In this document: in pieces, positions 25,361 through 33,174 of the stretch
How positions within the stretch are numbered: position 1 is the first letter of the stretch
Layout: the number at the start of each line of letters is the position of its first letter
Origin: Streptantibioticus rubrisoli
GTDB taxonomy: Bacteria > Actinomycetota > Actinomycetes > Streptomycetales > Streptomycetaceae
NCBI RefSeq assembly: GCF_024436055.1
Contig: NZ_JANFNH010000011.1
Coordinates: 85,103 to 149,102 of the forward strand
Direction of reading: 5' to 3'
Length of the DNA: 64,000 nucleotides
Translations under genes and position numbers: made by a program
The notes under the pieces: model-generated
Seen by the model: the letters and a program-made list of their open reading frames with translations, nothing else
Database searches by the model: none
Told to the model about the DNA's origin: nothing

Positions 25361-25361
25361 C
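25308..25361 (+). repeat. attL: 54-bp direct repeat within tRNA-Ser(GGA)
   Basis: Positions 25308-25361 are identical to 30619-30672. The identity begins at TTGGAAAGCG in the anticodon arm and ends with CCTCCGC one base past the discriminator. This is the classic footprint of a tyrosine-integrase element in a tRNA gene. Confidence 0.93.
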
Positions 25362-25382
25362 CTTTGCCTAGCAAGGCAGTTG

Positions 25383-25417
25383 AAGGCCCCGGCCGGGTTC
25401 CCGGTCGGGGCCTTCTT
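25383..25417 (+). terminator. Hairpin terminator after tRNA-Ser(GGA)
   Basis: AAGGCCCCG (25383-25391) pairs with CGGGGCCTT (25406-25414), with an inner GCCGGG/CCCGGT stem, followed by CTTC. Confidence 0.75.
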
Positions 25418-25448
25418 CGTGTCGTGGTCTCAGTTTGGGTTCTGGGCC

Positions 25449-26626
25449 TCAGGCGGCGTCTTCGCCGGGCTCCTCTGGGCCAGATCCGACGTCACCCCAC
25501 AGAGCCGAACCGATCTTCCTGCCGACGTCGTTCAGCATCGGCTCGGTGACGTGCTGGTAACGCTGGGCCATCGAGGTCGAGGACCAGCCCGTGATCGCCA
25601 TCACGATCCGCTCCGGCACTCCGAGCAGGAGCAGGACGGTCGAGGCGGTGTGACGGGCGTCGTGGAGGCGACCATCACGGATGCCGGCCTCGCGCAGGAG
25701 CCGCTTCCAGTGGTGGTAGTCAGTGCTGGGGTTGAGCGGCTCGCCGGTCTCCGAGGTGAAGACGTAGCCCTTGTCCGACCAGAGATCCCGGGCGAGGGCC
25801 CGCTCGCGGTCCTGCTCGTCCTTGTGCTGCCGGAGGATCACGACGAGCTGCTCGGGCAGCGGCACCGCGCGTCGCCCGGCCCGGGACTTGGTGTCCTTGG
25901 TCTCGCGTCGGATCGGCTCCTTCTGCGGGCAGAAGCCGGGCTTGCGCCCGCAGCGGTCGCCACAGCCGTGCCGGTACTTGGGCCGTAGCCGACCGCGCTT
26001 GACCCAGGCGACATCGCGCTTGAAGTCGACGTCCTTCCACCGGAGCCCGAGCACCTCGCCCTGGCGCAGGCCGAGGGCGAGTGCGAAGATCCATCGGGCG
26101 GAGTTGCGGCGCTTGCGCGCCGTCTCCATGAGCGCCTGGACCTCCTCGATCTCGAACGGCTCGACCTCCTCCTCTTCGAGCTTCGGGGCCTTGGCGATCG
26201 TGGCCACATTGCGGGTGAGGTGGTCGCGCCGCAGGGCCTCGCCGAGGGCGACACGGATGGTGCGGTGGGCCTGGTGAGCGGTTCCGGCGGCGCTGCCAGC
26301 GGCCTGCATCTTCTTGTAGAAGCGCTCCAGGTGCTCGGGCTCCAGCTTCTCCAGGCGGTGCGCGCCAAGGCCCGGGACGAGGTGCACGCGGACGGCGACC
26401 TCGTATCCGGCGTACGTGTTCTCGCCGGCCTTGGGCACGGTGCCGTTGTCGCGCAGCTTCTCCAGCTTGCGGACCTTGGCCGTGACCTCGGGACGGGTCT
26501 TGGCGCTGACGTGGCGGCGGTCGGGAGTGCCGTCGTCCTTAACCCCGACCATGACCGGCCGTGCCAGCGGCCGTCGCTGCCCTCGTAGATCGAGGAGTCG
26601 CCGTTGGGCTTGCGGGTGTTCGCCAT
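25449..26626 (-). pseudogene. Tyrosine-recombinase integrase of the element, frameshifted near its N-terminus
   Basis: The main frame (25449-26552) encodes an Arm-binding/SAM-like N-terminal half (YAGYEVAVRVHLVPGLG) and the catalytic domain with Arg in ALALGLRQGEVLGLRW, HDARHTAST (HxxR) and the Tyr nucleophile in MAQRYQHVTEP. The proper start lies in another frame: ATG 26626, after GGGGGAACC, gives MANTRKPNGDSSIYEGSDGRWHGR, and one base is missing near 26562 where homologues continue V.VGVKDDG. Unless an internal ATG (26552) is used, the enzyme is probably inactive, fixing the element in place. A sequencing error is the alternative. It recombines att sites in the tRNA 3' end. Confidence 0.85.
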
Positions 26627-26637
26627 TCGGTTCCCCC

Positions 26638-26725
26638 TCTCAGGCCGCGAGCGCGACGGTCGAAGGGGCAGCCTGCGTACGGGCGGCCACGTACTCCTTG
26701 AGCGCCTCGGCGGGCACCCGGCGGC
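26638..26725 (-). pseudogene. Possible C-terminal remnant of an excisionase
   Basis: Directly upstream of the integrase start, the reverse strand reads CRRVPAEALKEYVAARTQAA then a stop, matching the usual tail of the small MerR-like Xis proteins that precede integrases in actinomycete elements (R-R-VP-x-EAL-x-x-YV). No start or helix-turn-helix part is present in frame. On the opposite strand, 26718-26827 reads like the C-terminus of another lost gene (LTELSAQVEIATGIKL). Both suggest an internal deletion. Confidence 0.4.
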
Positions 26726-27030
26726 ACGGGCTTCGCCCAGGCCCTCACCGAACTCTCGGCGCAGGTCGAGATCGCAACCGGGATCAAGCTTCGGCCCGAG
26801 CCGACGTTGGTCGGCGCTTGGCTATGAGGCCCGGGACTGGTTGCAGTTTTGGTTGCATTCACCCCCCGTCCGGGGGCGTTCAGCGCCCGATCAGAGAGGC
26901 GATCCAATAGAGGATGACCCGGCCGAGCAGGCTCCCGCAGAACCCGTCGACTTGAAGAGTGAAGCGGGTTTCTCTGAGGGAAACCCGCTGATCGCGCTGG
27001 TCCTCGGTTACGGGAATACGGGCAAGAGCC

Positions 27031-27411
27031 TCAGACCTTCTTGCTCCGCCGCTTGCGGGTCCTGCTAATCACCGCGAGCCGGTTGACAGCCGGCAGCGCA
27101 AGGATGGCCAGCGCGAGGCTGAACGTGGACCACCACGGCATCACGTTGTGACCTTCGTTGACCATGAGCAACGCACCTCCGGTGGGGACGACCACGTAGC
27201 CAATCATCTCGATCAGCCGACGGGTGCTACGGGCAGGAACCTGCATCCGTCCGTGGATGTCCGGTGAAACCCTGATCTCGACCGATGCTCCGCCCGTCGG
27301 CGCGTCGGTAAGACTGGGGGCTACCTGGGTAGCCCAGATCTTCACCGTCGCATCCGCGGAAGGGGCGTCGAGGGTGGAACCGCCGACCATCTCGGGATGG
27401 GGATTCGTCAC
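27031..27411 (-). CDS. Small element-borne membrane protein
   Basis: The 126-residue protein has a soluble N-terminal half (about 1-60) and two membrane helices (IGYVVVPTGGALLMV and WSTFSLALAILALPAV) followed by a basic tail (RTRKRRSKKV) that would sit in the cytoplasm. I recognise no family. The GTG at 27411 follows GAAGGA at good spacing. It is divergent from the RHH-like gene across an intergenic region rich in inverted repeats. Small membrane proteins often accompany toxin or defence modules, but that is inference. Confidence 0.65.
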   Translation of the reverse strand: MTNPHPEMVGGSTLDAPSADATVKIWATQVAPSLTDAPTGGASVEIRVSPDIHGRMQVPARSTRRLIEMIGYVVVPTGGALLMVNEGHNVMPWWSTFSLALAILALPAVNRLAVISRTRKRRSKKV

Positions 27412-27487
27412 TTGGAGTCCTTCTCGGATGCATCAGCTGGAGATCGGCGATCTCCGACAGGCTGGCGCATCCCGTTGAGCTCCAGAC

Positions 27488-27568
27488 GTCGTGCAGACCG
27501 GGTTATGAGACCCCGGTCTCCACGACGCCTAGGACCCGTACTTCGCGGGTCCCGCGAAGTACGGTCCT
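27488..27568. repeat. Two consecutive large inverted repeats in the element's intergenic region
   Basis: IR-1 spans 27488-27526: GTCGTG and AGACCGGG arms pair with CCCGGTCT and CACGAC around a 9-nt loop. IR-2 spans 27531-27568: the 14-bp arms CCGTACTTCGCGGG and CCCGCGAAGTACGG are separated by one base and extended by AGGA/TCCT. Both lie between the divergent genes at 27411 and 27796. Possible roles are a structured RNA leader, a terminator or an origin-like site. Confidence 0.8.
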
Positions 27569-27679
27569 CGGAGCTGTCCGGCCGGGAGCGGCCATCGCGT
27601 CCTCCTCTGGTGGTTGGTGGTGACCGCCTCGGGCGCGTTGCCCTACGCCCACTGAAGCGGTGGTGGCACTGTAGCGGAC

Positions 27680-27718
27680 AGCACCAGAGTTGCACCAATT
27701 TGGTGCACGTCTGGTGCT
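27680..27718. promoter_or_regulatory. Nested palindromic operator with four GCACCA half-sites
   Basis: AGCACCAGA (27680-27688) mirrors TCTGGTGCT (27710-27718), and inside them TGCACCAA-T-TTGGTGCA (27691-27707) is a perfect palindrome. All four half-sites share GCACCA. The site lies about 80 bp before the RHH-like gene, the expected place for an autoregulatory operator bound by cooperating RHH dimers. Confidence 0.7.
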
Positions 27719-27795
27719 GTATGGGTGAGGCGTGGGATGCTGGGCTCCTTCGGCGAGCACAAGAGCACGCCAGCGTTGAGTGAAAGGTGGTCTCA

Positions 27796-28026
27796 GTGGG
27801 CGACCCAACAGCCTCGGGAGCGGCTAGCGAGCGCTTCAGCATCACGTTGATCGGTGCTGCGGTCCGCGCACTGGCCGCACTCACAGCCGCTACTGGACTT
27901 TCGAAGACCGATGCGATCAACCGGTCGGTCCAGGTATATGGGTTCCTTGCGCAGCAAATGGCCGACGGCAAGGAACTGCTGCTGCGCGACAAGGACGGCA
28001 CGACCGAGCGAGTCCACATCGTGTAG
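27796..28026 (+). CDS. Small ribbon-helix-helix-like regulator
   Basis: The 76-residue protein has a short N-terminal tail, a beta-strand-like FSITLIG, then two helices (AAVRALAALTAATGLSKTDAINRSVQVYGFL). The pattern of a strand followed by TGLSKTDAINRSV matches CopG/Arc-type ribbon-helix-helix proteins, which bind palindromic operators as dimers. The GTG at 27796 has GAAAGG upstream at good spacing; an alternative GTG three codons earlier is too close. The palindrome at 27680-27718 is its likely site. It could serve as the control protein for the HEPN genes, though it is on the other strand. Confidence 0.65.
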   Translation: MGDPTASGAASERFSITLIGAAVRALAALTAATGLSKTDAINRSVQVYGFLAQQMADGKELLLRDKDGTTERVHIV

Positions 28027-28055
28027 CAGTAGCCGTGGAACACCGACATGAAGAA

Positions 28056-28088
28056 GGCCCAAGATCTCCGGGGTGATCTTGGGCCTCA
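28056..28088 (+). terminator. Hairpin terminator after the RHH-like gene
   Basis: GGCCCAAGATC (28056-28066) and GATCTTGGGCC (28075-28085) make a perfect 11-bp stem with an 8-nt loop. It lies between convergent genes and can act on both strands. Confidence 0.75.
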
Positions 28089-28266
28089 AGGGCAATCGAG
28101 CGATCGGCGATCTCCGTCAATGCGGATCAAGCCCAAAGGCGCATCCTGGGCGGTCAGCTCAGCGGGCCCCGGACTGCCAGTTGGACCGGGAGTTGGAACG
28201 TAGCTCGCTCGTTCGCGGTAGGTGGGCCAGCAGTGGACGTTGGCTCGGGTGTAAGACGCTAATCCG

Positions 28267-29184
28267 TTAGCCGAGCCAGTCCATGGCCCTCATCGCAGCG
28301 ACAACCAGCAGTCTCGCGTCAACGTGCGTCGGTGTCTTCAGCCCATGAGCCATCTTGTTTCGAGCGCTGAAGAGCGATCCGAGGTCCGCCCAGAGCGCGG
28401 GATCGTCGTCTTCAAGAGATCGGCCGATCACCACTTTGGCGACCGGGCCATAGAGCTCAACGGCCTTGCCGTGTTTGTCCTGGAGTGACCGCAGACTCGG
28501 CGCAGAGCCCACAGGCCAGCGAGACTTGAGTGACTCCTTGGCATAGGTCTCGGCCGCCACTGCTCCCATCAGGATCGCCATTCCCGGCTGCGGGCTGTTT
28601 GTCGACTGCGTCAGGTATCGCGCCTGCGAGAGTAGCGCTCGCGCTGGCGGGAGACCATTGTGCAGCGCGCTCGTGGCCACATCGACGGTCAGCGCCGGCA
28701 AGCCCACAACGATGGGGTATCCGGGAGTGAGCGGTTCTGGCACTGTCAGCTTCAGCCCTTGGGTTATGTCCATTGCCGTGAGCGACTGCATCTTCGGGAT
28801 ATCTCCCACCATGCCCACGCTCGGCTGCTCGACCCGCAGGGCGTCAGACAGGCGTGCGGCAGCAAATCTGATGGCCGCAACAGCAGCCTTGAGTTCTGTG
28901 TTGACGGACTGTTCATCAAGATCGGGGGCAACGGCGAACACAGTGTGCGTAGTGAAATATGCTGGGCTCAGTGCCACTGGTGCGCTGACGTCAGTACCCG
29001 ACCAGCCGACGTACCCCTCGGCAAGGAACTGGCCTTCGAACTTCGGGAACTCAAGTACCACATCGAAGGCACCCACCGTGGTCTGCAGAGGCTTAGCTGC
29101 GAGGGCAGGATCGATGACGCCCATGCGGCCCCGGGTCGGCTCGCTGGACGCCAGGAACACTGCTTCGACTCGGATTTCATTCAT
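28267..29184 (-). CDS. HEPN-domain protein B of the paired system
   Basis: The 305-residue protein has a beta-rich N-terminal domain (about 1-175) that I do not recognise and a helical C-terminal domain (about 185-305) with PGMAILMGAVAAETYAKESL as the first HEPN helix and ARNKMAHG near residue 275-281, the RNxxxH motif of HEPN RNases. It shares with its neighbour the order A-S-AL/LQ...PP...LL...QS, then GRSLxxDDP, RNKxxH and a final A-x-RAxDW, so the two are paralogues. HEPN proteins commonly cut RNA in toxin-antitoxin and phage-defence systems; activity here is inferred. The ATG at 29184 gives the shortest complete domain. It lies 140 bp downstream of gene A on the same strand. Confidence 0.75.
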   Translation of the reverse strand: MNEIRVEAVFLASSEPTRGRMGVIDPALAAKPLQTTVGAFDVVLEFPKFEGQFLAEGYVGWSGTDVSAPVALSPAYFTTHTVFAVAPDLDEQSVNTELKAAVAAIRFAAARLSDALRVEQPSVGMVGDIPKMQSLTAMDITQGLKLTVPEPLTPGYPIVVGLPALTVDVATSALHNGLPPARALLSQARYLTQSTNSPQPGMAILMGAVAAETYAKESLKSRWPVGSAPSLRSLQDKHGKAVELYGPVAKVVIGRSLEDDDPALWADLGSLFSARNKMAHGLKTPTHVDARLLVVAAMRAMDWLG

Positions 29185-29324
29185 TGGGAACCGATCTTCC
29201 TTAGCGTGACCGATGTTACGCAGCGGGATTTCAGGGCTATCGACGCCTTCCGAAATTCCCGCAGTGAATCCGCTGGCGGCACCGAGCCAGAAGCCAAACC
29301 TGCTGCCAAGTGACCCGGTCGGTG

Positions 29325-30341
29325 TCACAACGAAGTGATCCAGTCGACCGCGCGGCCGGCGGCCCCAAGGAACGCGTAGACCGTCCGCTGCCGCTCGCGG
29401 GAGTCCAGGTCTGCCAGACGAGCGGTTGTCCGGCCGGTATGCACCAGCTTGTTTCGCTCCCGGTACATCTCCTCGATCAGAGAGAACGCGGATGGGTCGT
29501 CGCTGCGAAGTGACCGGCCCGACAGGCCGCTCGGAGCCTGCTCGTAGTACTTGGCGGCAAAGCTTCCGCTCAGGCTTCCCATGTAGCTCTCGGCGCCACC
29601 CCCGACCCGGGTGGCGATGTAGGTATGCGCCGCGACCTCGCAAGCGGAAGCCATGGCGAGGATGGCCTCACGCAGGGCGAGGGACTGGACAGCAGTCTCG
29701 GCGTCGACGAGCAGAACGTTGTGAAGCGGGGGCTCGGCCCCGGCTTGCAGGGAAGCCGTCAGTTCGCTGACTGGGACCGCTCCGGTCCCCGGGCTGCGCA
29801 CGGCCCCAGTCGAAAACTGAGCGTTGACGCCGGCGAAGATCGGTAGCCCGGCTTCCGTGTCGGCATCGAGGAAAGTCGCCGTCCACGGCGACAGCAGGTA
29901 GAAGCGGCCGTCATCGGGCCGCCAGGCCCTTCTCACCCGGGGCATCCAAGCGACCCGGCCTGCACTCCGTAGGTGTTCGACCAGGACGTTGGCTGCGTCG
30001 ACGCCCCGGTCTTGGGCCAGGTCGAAGTCGATGTGCGGCGCGTCGCCGGGGGCGAGATCCTGTTCCCATCGCAGGACTACCTGGATTCGGTCGACCACCG
30101 TGTCGGCGACCGTTCTGGTGATCGCGCCACCGCGCATCCCGAGCGGAACGATGGACAGTGACGTACCGGCGAGTGAGTTGTCGATCTCATTGGGGAAGAG
30201 CGGCTGCGTGGACGGTTCCCACGCACGGACCTCCGCACTGAATGCCGGAGCCTGCAGGTTGAGCCCTCCCCACGACGCCCAGCTCGGATCCCGCGGGAGC
30301 TGGGCGTCGAAGTAGTACTGCATCACTGCGGCGATGCGCAT
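29325..30341 (-). CDS. HEPN-domain protein A of the paired system
   Basis: The 338-residue protein has an unrecognised N-terminal domain (about 1-205; MRIAAVMQYYFDAQL at the start, Trp-rich) and a HEPN-type helical C-terminus (about 215-338). LREAILAMASACEVAAHTYI is the first long helix; RERNKLVHTG places the RNxxxH motif at Arg296-His301. The protein ends AGRAVDWITSL, matching AMRAMDWLG of gene B. GRSLRSDDPSAF corresponds to GRSLEDDDPALW in gene B. Related HEPN dimers are metal-independent RNases, so A and B could form a hetero- or two homo-dimers. The ATG at 30341 follows GGGG. It is the promoter-proximal gene, starting about 280 bp inside attR. Confidence 0.75.
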   Translation of the reverse strand: MRIAAVMQYYFDAQLPRDPSWASWGGLNLQAPAFSAEVRAWEPSTQPLFPNEIDNSLAGTSLSIVPLGMRGGAITRTVADTVVDRIQVVLRWEQDLAPGDAPHIDFDLAQDRGVDAANVLVEHLRSAGRVAWMPRVRRAWRPDDGRFYLLSPWTATFLDADTEAGLPIFAGVNAQFSTGAVRSPGTGAVPVSELTASLQAGAEPPLHNVLLVDAETAVQSLALREAILAMASACEVAAHTYIATRVGGGAESYMGSLSGSFAAKYYEQAPSGLSGRSLRSDDPSAFSLIEEMYRERNKLVHTGRTTARLADLDSRERQRTVYAFLGAAGRAVDWITSL

Positions 30342-30618
30342 GGAGCCCCCTGAAGTGGTTGCTGGTTCTCAAACTCGGCACAGCCTGGTGCCGTACGTGC
30401 GACCGACTGCCACACATTTTCTGCCTGCTGGTGAGGCAGGGGCACCCAGTAAGGCTGCACGGGCGGGGCTTGGTGTCGCCGAGGGCCTTTCGGGGTCGCG
30501 GTTGGTCTCAGTTTTGGTCTCGTTCGCCCTCGACCGGCCGGGTTCAGCCGCCGCCCAGCGGTTCGCTCCGCCGCAGGTCAGGACAGGTGCGAACCTCGGC
30601 GGACACCGTTCGGGAGAA

Positions 30619-30672
30619 TTGGAAAGCGTGTTGGGGGCAACCCCTCACGAGTTCGAATCTCGTATCCTCCGC
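30619..30672 (+). repeat. attR: 54-bp direct repeat
   Basis: This is the exact second copy of the tRNA-Ser(GGA) 3' part (see 25308-25361), marking the right end of the element. It lacks the 5' half of the tRNA and is not a tRNA gene. Confidence 0.93.
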
Positions 30673-30909
30673 AGTCGCCCACCAGGGCAAACGATGGACC
30701 CGACCGCTCAGCGGCCGGGTCCTTCGTCGTTCGAGGGTTGCAGTTGCCGCGATCGGGGTGGACTGTTCGCTGTCGTTCGAGACAGCGCGAAGGAGCTCTT
30801 GGCTGGCCCGTCGAGCGAAGCTGCGCCCCTCGCGCCCTCCACCGGACTGAGCCCCTCTGGCGGAGTGCCGTCCATGGCTGTCTCCGAGAAGACGCGCAAG
30901 ATCGACTGC

Positions 30910-31414
30910 TCGTTGATGTAGCGGAACTGGGCGTCACGGTACGGGTGCTGCTTGCCCTCGATGGTGTTGGCACCGGCCTGCAGGCTGAAGTCCTCCTCAC
31001 GGAGCAAGTCCCCGACGGTGTCCGCGCTCACCTTGTGCCCCTGACGGGTGAGCTCGGCCGCTAGGGTCCTGGTCGATTTCACCGTCCAACGCAGTGGCGA
31101 CATGGGATCGCCGCGCTCGTCAGGTTCCACCAGTGCCAGCAGCGCGCGCCGCAGTCCCGGATCAAGGTCCGCGACCTTCTTGCGGCCACCACCGGGCCTG
31201 CGTACCCGGCCCAGAGGCTCCTCGCCAGCCTCCAGCTCGTCCATGCCTTTGCGGACTGTCGTCTCGCTGACCTGGGCCGCCGTGCGACCGCCCGGATACC
31301 GCCGTGCCCCAGGATGCGGGCCTCGGCTCCCAACAGCAGACGCCGCTGCCGCTCATCCAGGTGTGGAAACAACACTCCGAACTTCACAGCGAGTTGTCCA
31401 CGGACCTCATCGGA
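30910..31414 (-). pseudogene. ISAzo13-family transposase, 5' part only, frameshifted
   Basis: The reverse strand begins VSDEVRGQLAVKFGVLFPHLDERQRRLLLGAEARILGHGGI, shifts frame near 31300, then continues AQVSETTVRKGMDELEAGEE, VADLDPGLRRALLALVEPDERGDPMSPLRWT and TIEGKQHPYRDAQFRYINEQ, which are characteristic of ISAzo13 transposases. After RYINEQ (about 30912) the similarity ends abruptly, so the catalytic DDE part is missing. This is a truncated insertion-sequence relic next to the integrative element. Confidence 0.85.
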
Positions 31415-31727
31415 GACGCTCCTATCACAACAACGAGCCGTATTACGCGAAGCAACACCTTGATTCTCTGCAAGCCCTAACGACTGGGTACGCGATTGAC
31501 GTCGGGACGTGCTGGCCTGGCGGTCCGGCTGGCGGGTGATCAGCAGGTGGCCGTCCAGACGGGCACGAGCTCGGCGCCCGTGCGCTGCCGGTGGGCCGGC
31601 GGGCGGCGCGGTCGGAGTTCAGTCCGGCGATTGCGTCACAACATCACCAACCCGTGCGGCCGCCATATCACGGTCAAGCTGCCACCACGGCGTACGAGTC
31701 GTTGGCGGACCGGGCACAATTGCGATC
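31415..31727. other. Intergenic stretch, nothing recognised
   Basis: About 310 bp between the ISAzo13 relic and the DUF3995 gene. Frames are open on several strands but without family similarity that I can see. It is probably further element debris plus the promoter of the gene at 31728. Confidence 0.45.
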
Positions 31728-32312
31728 ATGAGCCTGCGTCGTGAAACGGCGAGCTCCCCGGCCCGATGGCCTGGGTATGCCGCCGCCGTGTGGGGGTTCG
31801 CGTTCGCCGTTCCCAGCTTCTACTGGGCGATGGGCGGTCTGGCCGGGGCCGCGTCCACGATCTCGCCGTCACTGGTCGAGCTGGCACGAGAGCGAAATCC
31901 CGGCTTCATCACAGTGCTTTGGGTGACCGGAGTGTTCAAAGTCGTCGGCGGAATGCTTGGCCTGGCTCTGGTGCGCCGCCGCACGTGGGGACGCGGTATG
32001 AACCGCCTCCTGCAGTTGACCGCGGGGGGCGCGGGGGTGCTGCTCGTCTGGCACGGAGCATTGTTCGTTGGGCAGGGACTGCTCGTACAGGCACATGTCA
32101 TCGACCTCGCCCCGGAGCTGCTGCCGGTCAGCCGTTGGTACACCTACCTATGGGGACCCTGGTTCGTGGCCGGGGGGCTCACCTTCATATTCGCCGCACG
32201 GATGCACCTGAGCAGAGCGGCTGACCGCCGGGATGCCATGATCGCGGGCATCGTCGGCGGCCTTGGCGCGCTGCTGCTGTCCGTCACAGCCCTGATAGCA
32301 GGAATCGGATAG
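31728..32312 (+). CDS. DUF3995-family integral membrane protein
   Basis: The 194-residue protein has four predicted membrane helices (AAAVWGFAFAVPSFYWAMGG, VTGVFKVVGGMLGLALV, AGGAGVLLVWHGALFVGQGLL, MIAGIVGGLGALLLSVTALIAG) and SFYWAMGG plus WYTYLWGPWFVAGG, features of DUF3995 proteins. Function is unknown. No ribosome site precedes the ATG at 31728; a CACAAT box seven bases upstream may give a leaderless message. It stands alone among transposase relics. Confidence 0.75.
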   Translation: MSLRRETASSPARWPGYAAAVWGFAFAVPSFYWAMGGLAGAASTISPSLVELARERNPGFITVLWVTGVFKVVGGMLGLALVRRRTWGRGMNRLLQLTAGGAGVLLVWHGALFVGQGLLVQAHVIDLAPELLPVSRWYTYLWGPWFVAGGLTFIFAARMHLSRAADRRDAMIAGIVGGLGALLLSVTALIAGIG

Positions 32313-32344
32313 CCGCCCCGGAACCGCAACTCGGCCGCCTACGG

Positions 32345-32880
32345 CCGATCTCCGCTATCGCGTACCTCGTTGTAACGGGTGCCACATGGTGACCGCGGGC
32401 GGCACGCCCCCGGACCGGCCGCGACCGGCGGGCCGCCTCCTTTCCCTCCCGCGCCGCAGTGGAAAAGATCGGCTCCGGCCGGGCGACCCGCCGCACCACC
32501 GTTCCCCGCGAGGGAACCCGCAGGCCCGCGTCCGGCACTGACGCGCGATCTCCCGGTGGACGGCCGCAACGGTCCGGCGCTCCCGCGTCAGGTACCGCCT
32601 GCGCAGCACCTGCGCAGGCGGTCGTCTCGGCCTCATCCGGCAGCGGCCCGCCCCCGCGGCTGCCGCTGGAGCGGCCCGGCAGTAGATCCGACACCATCCC
32701 CTCACCCGCGCGCCACAGAGCGAGCAGCACGTACACCTGGCGCCGGGATATCCCCAGCGTCGCGGCGGCCTCGTCCGCGTCCGCCGGCCCCACCCTGGCC
32801 TTCTCGGCAAGAGGCCCGATCACCTCGGCCTGCCGCACCGCGGTATCCCAGACCTCGTCGTGCGCGGTCAGGACCCCGCG
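32345..32880 (-). pseudogene. TniA/Mu-type transposase remnant, multiply frameshifted
   Basis: The reverse strand shows, in different frames, the ordered pieces VWDTAVRQAEVIGPLAEKA, DEAAATLGISRRQVYVLLALWRAG, LLPGRSSGSRGGGPLPDEAE, RRYLTRERRTVAAVHREIARQC and LRVPSRGTVVRRVARPEP. These form the HTH and lead-in region of TniA-like DDE transposases. The catalytic core is missing and at least two frameshifts are present. Confidence 0.75.
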
Positions 32881-33174
32881 CTCGGCCACCGGTCCCTTCG
32901 CCGCCCGGGCCCCCTCCGCAACGCGCACACGAGTACGGACCAACTCGACGGTAGTGCAGGCGACTTCGTGACATGGGAGAGTTCGCAGTTCCCTGCGCTC
33001 CGCGATGAAACCACCGTTCTTGAAGGCCGGAGCCCGGTCAGCGGCGGCCGGCACGCGTGTGCCTCTGCGGCGCGGATTCGGTGCGCCTCCCCGACCGCGG
33101 ATGGGGTTCAGGGCGGTTTGACGCCCATTTAGTTAACCGCTATCTATTGAGGGCTCGCAGAGGAGGGTGGGTCC

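Larger units (their letters stand above)
25308..30672. mobile_element. 5.3-kb integrative element in tRNA-Ser(GGA)
   Basis: Bounded by perfect 54-bp att repeats, the element carries in order a tyrosine integrase (frameshifted), a trace of an excisionase, a small membrane protein, a small RHH-like regulator and two paralogous HEPN proteins. It lacks the replication (RepSA-type) and transfer (FtsK/TraB-type) genes of pSAM2-like elements, so it is a non-autonomous or decayed island carrying cargo. The integrase lies next to attL with its C-terminus toward the tRNA. Gene starts inside often use different codons and slightly lower GC than the flanking core. Confidence 0.9.

Noticed and set aside
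30619..30672. A second tRNA-Ser(GGA) gene
   Set aside because: Only the 3' portion is present, beginning in the anticodon arm; no acceptor 5' arm or D-arm. It is attR.
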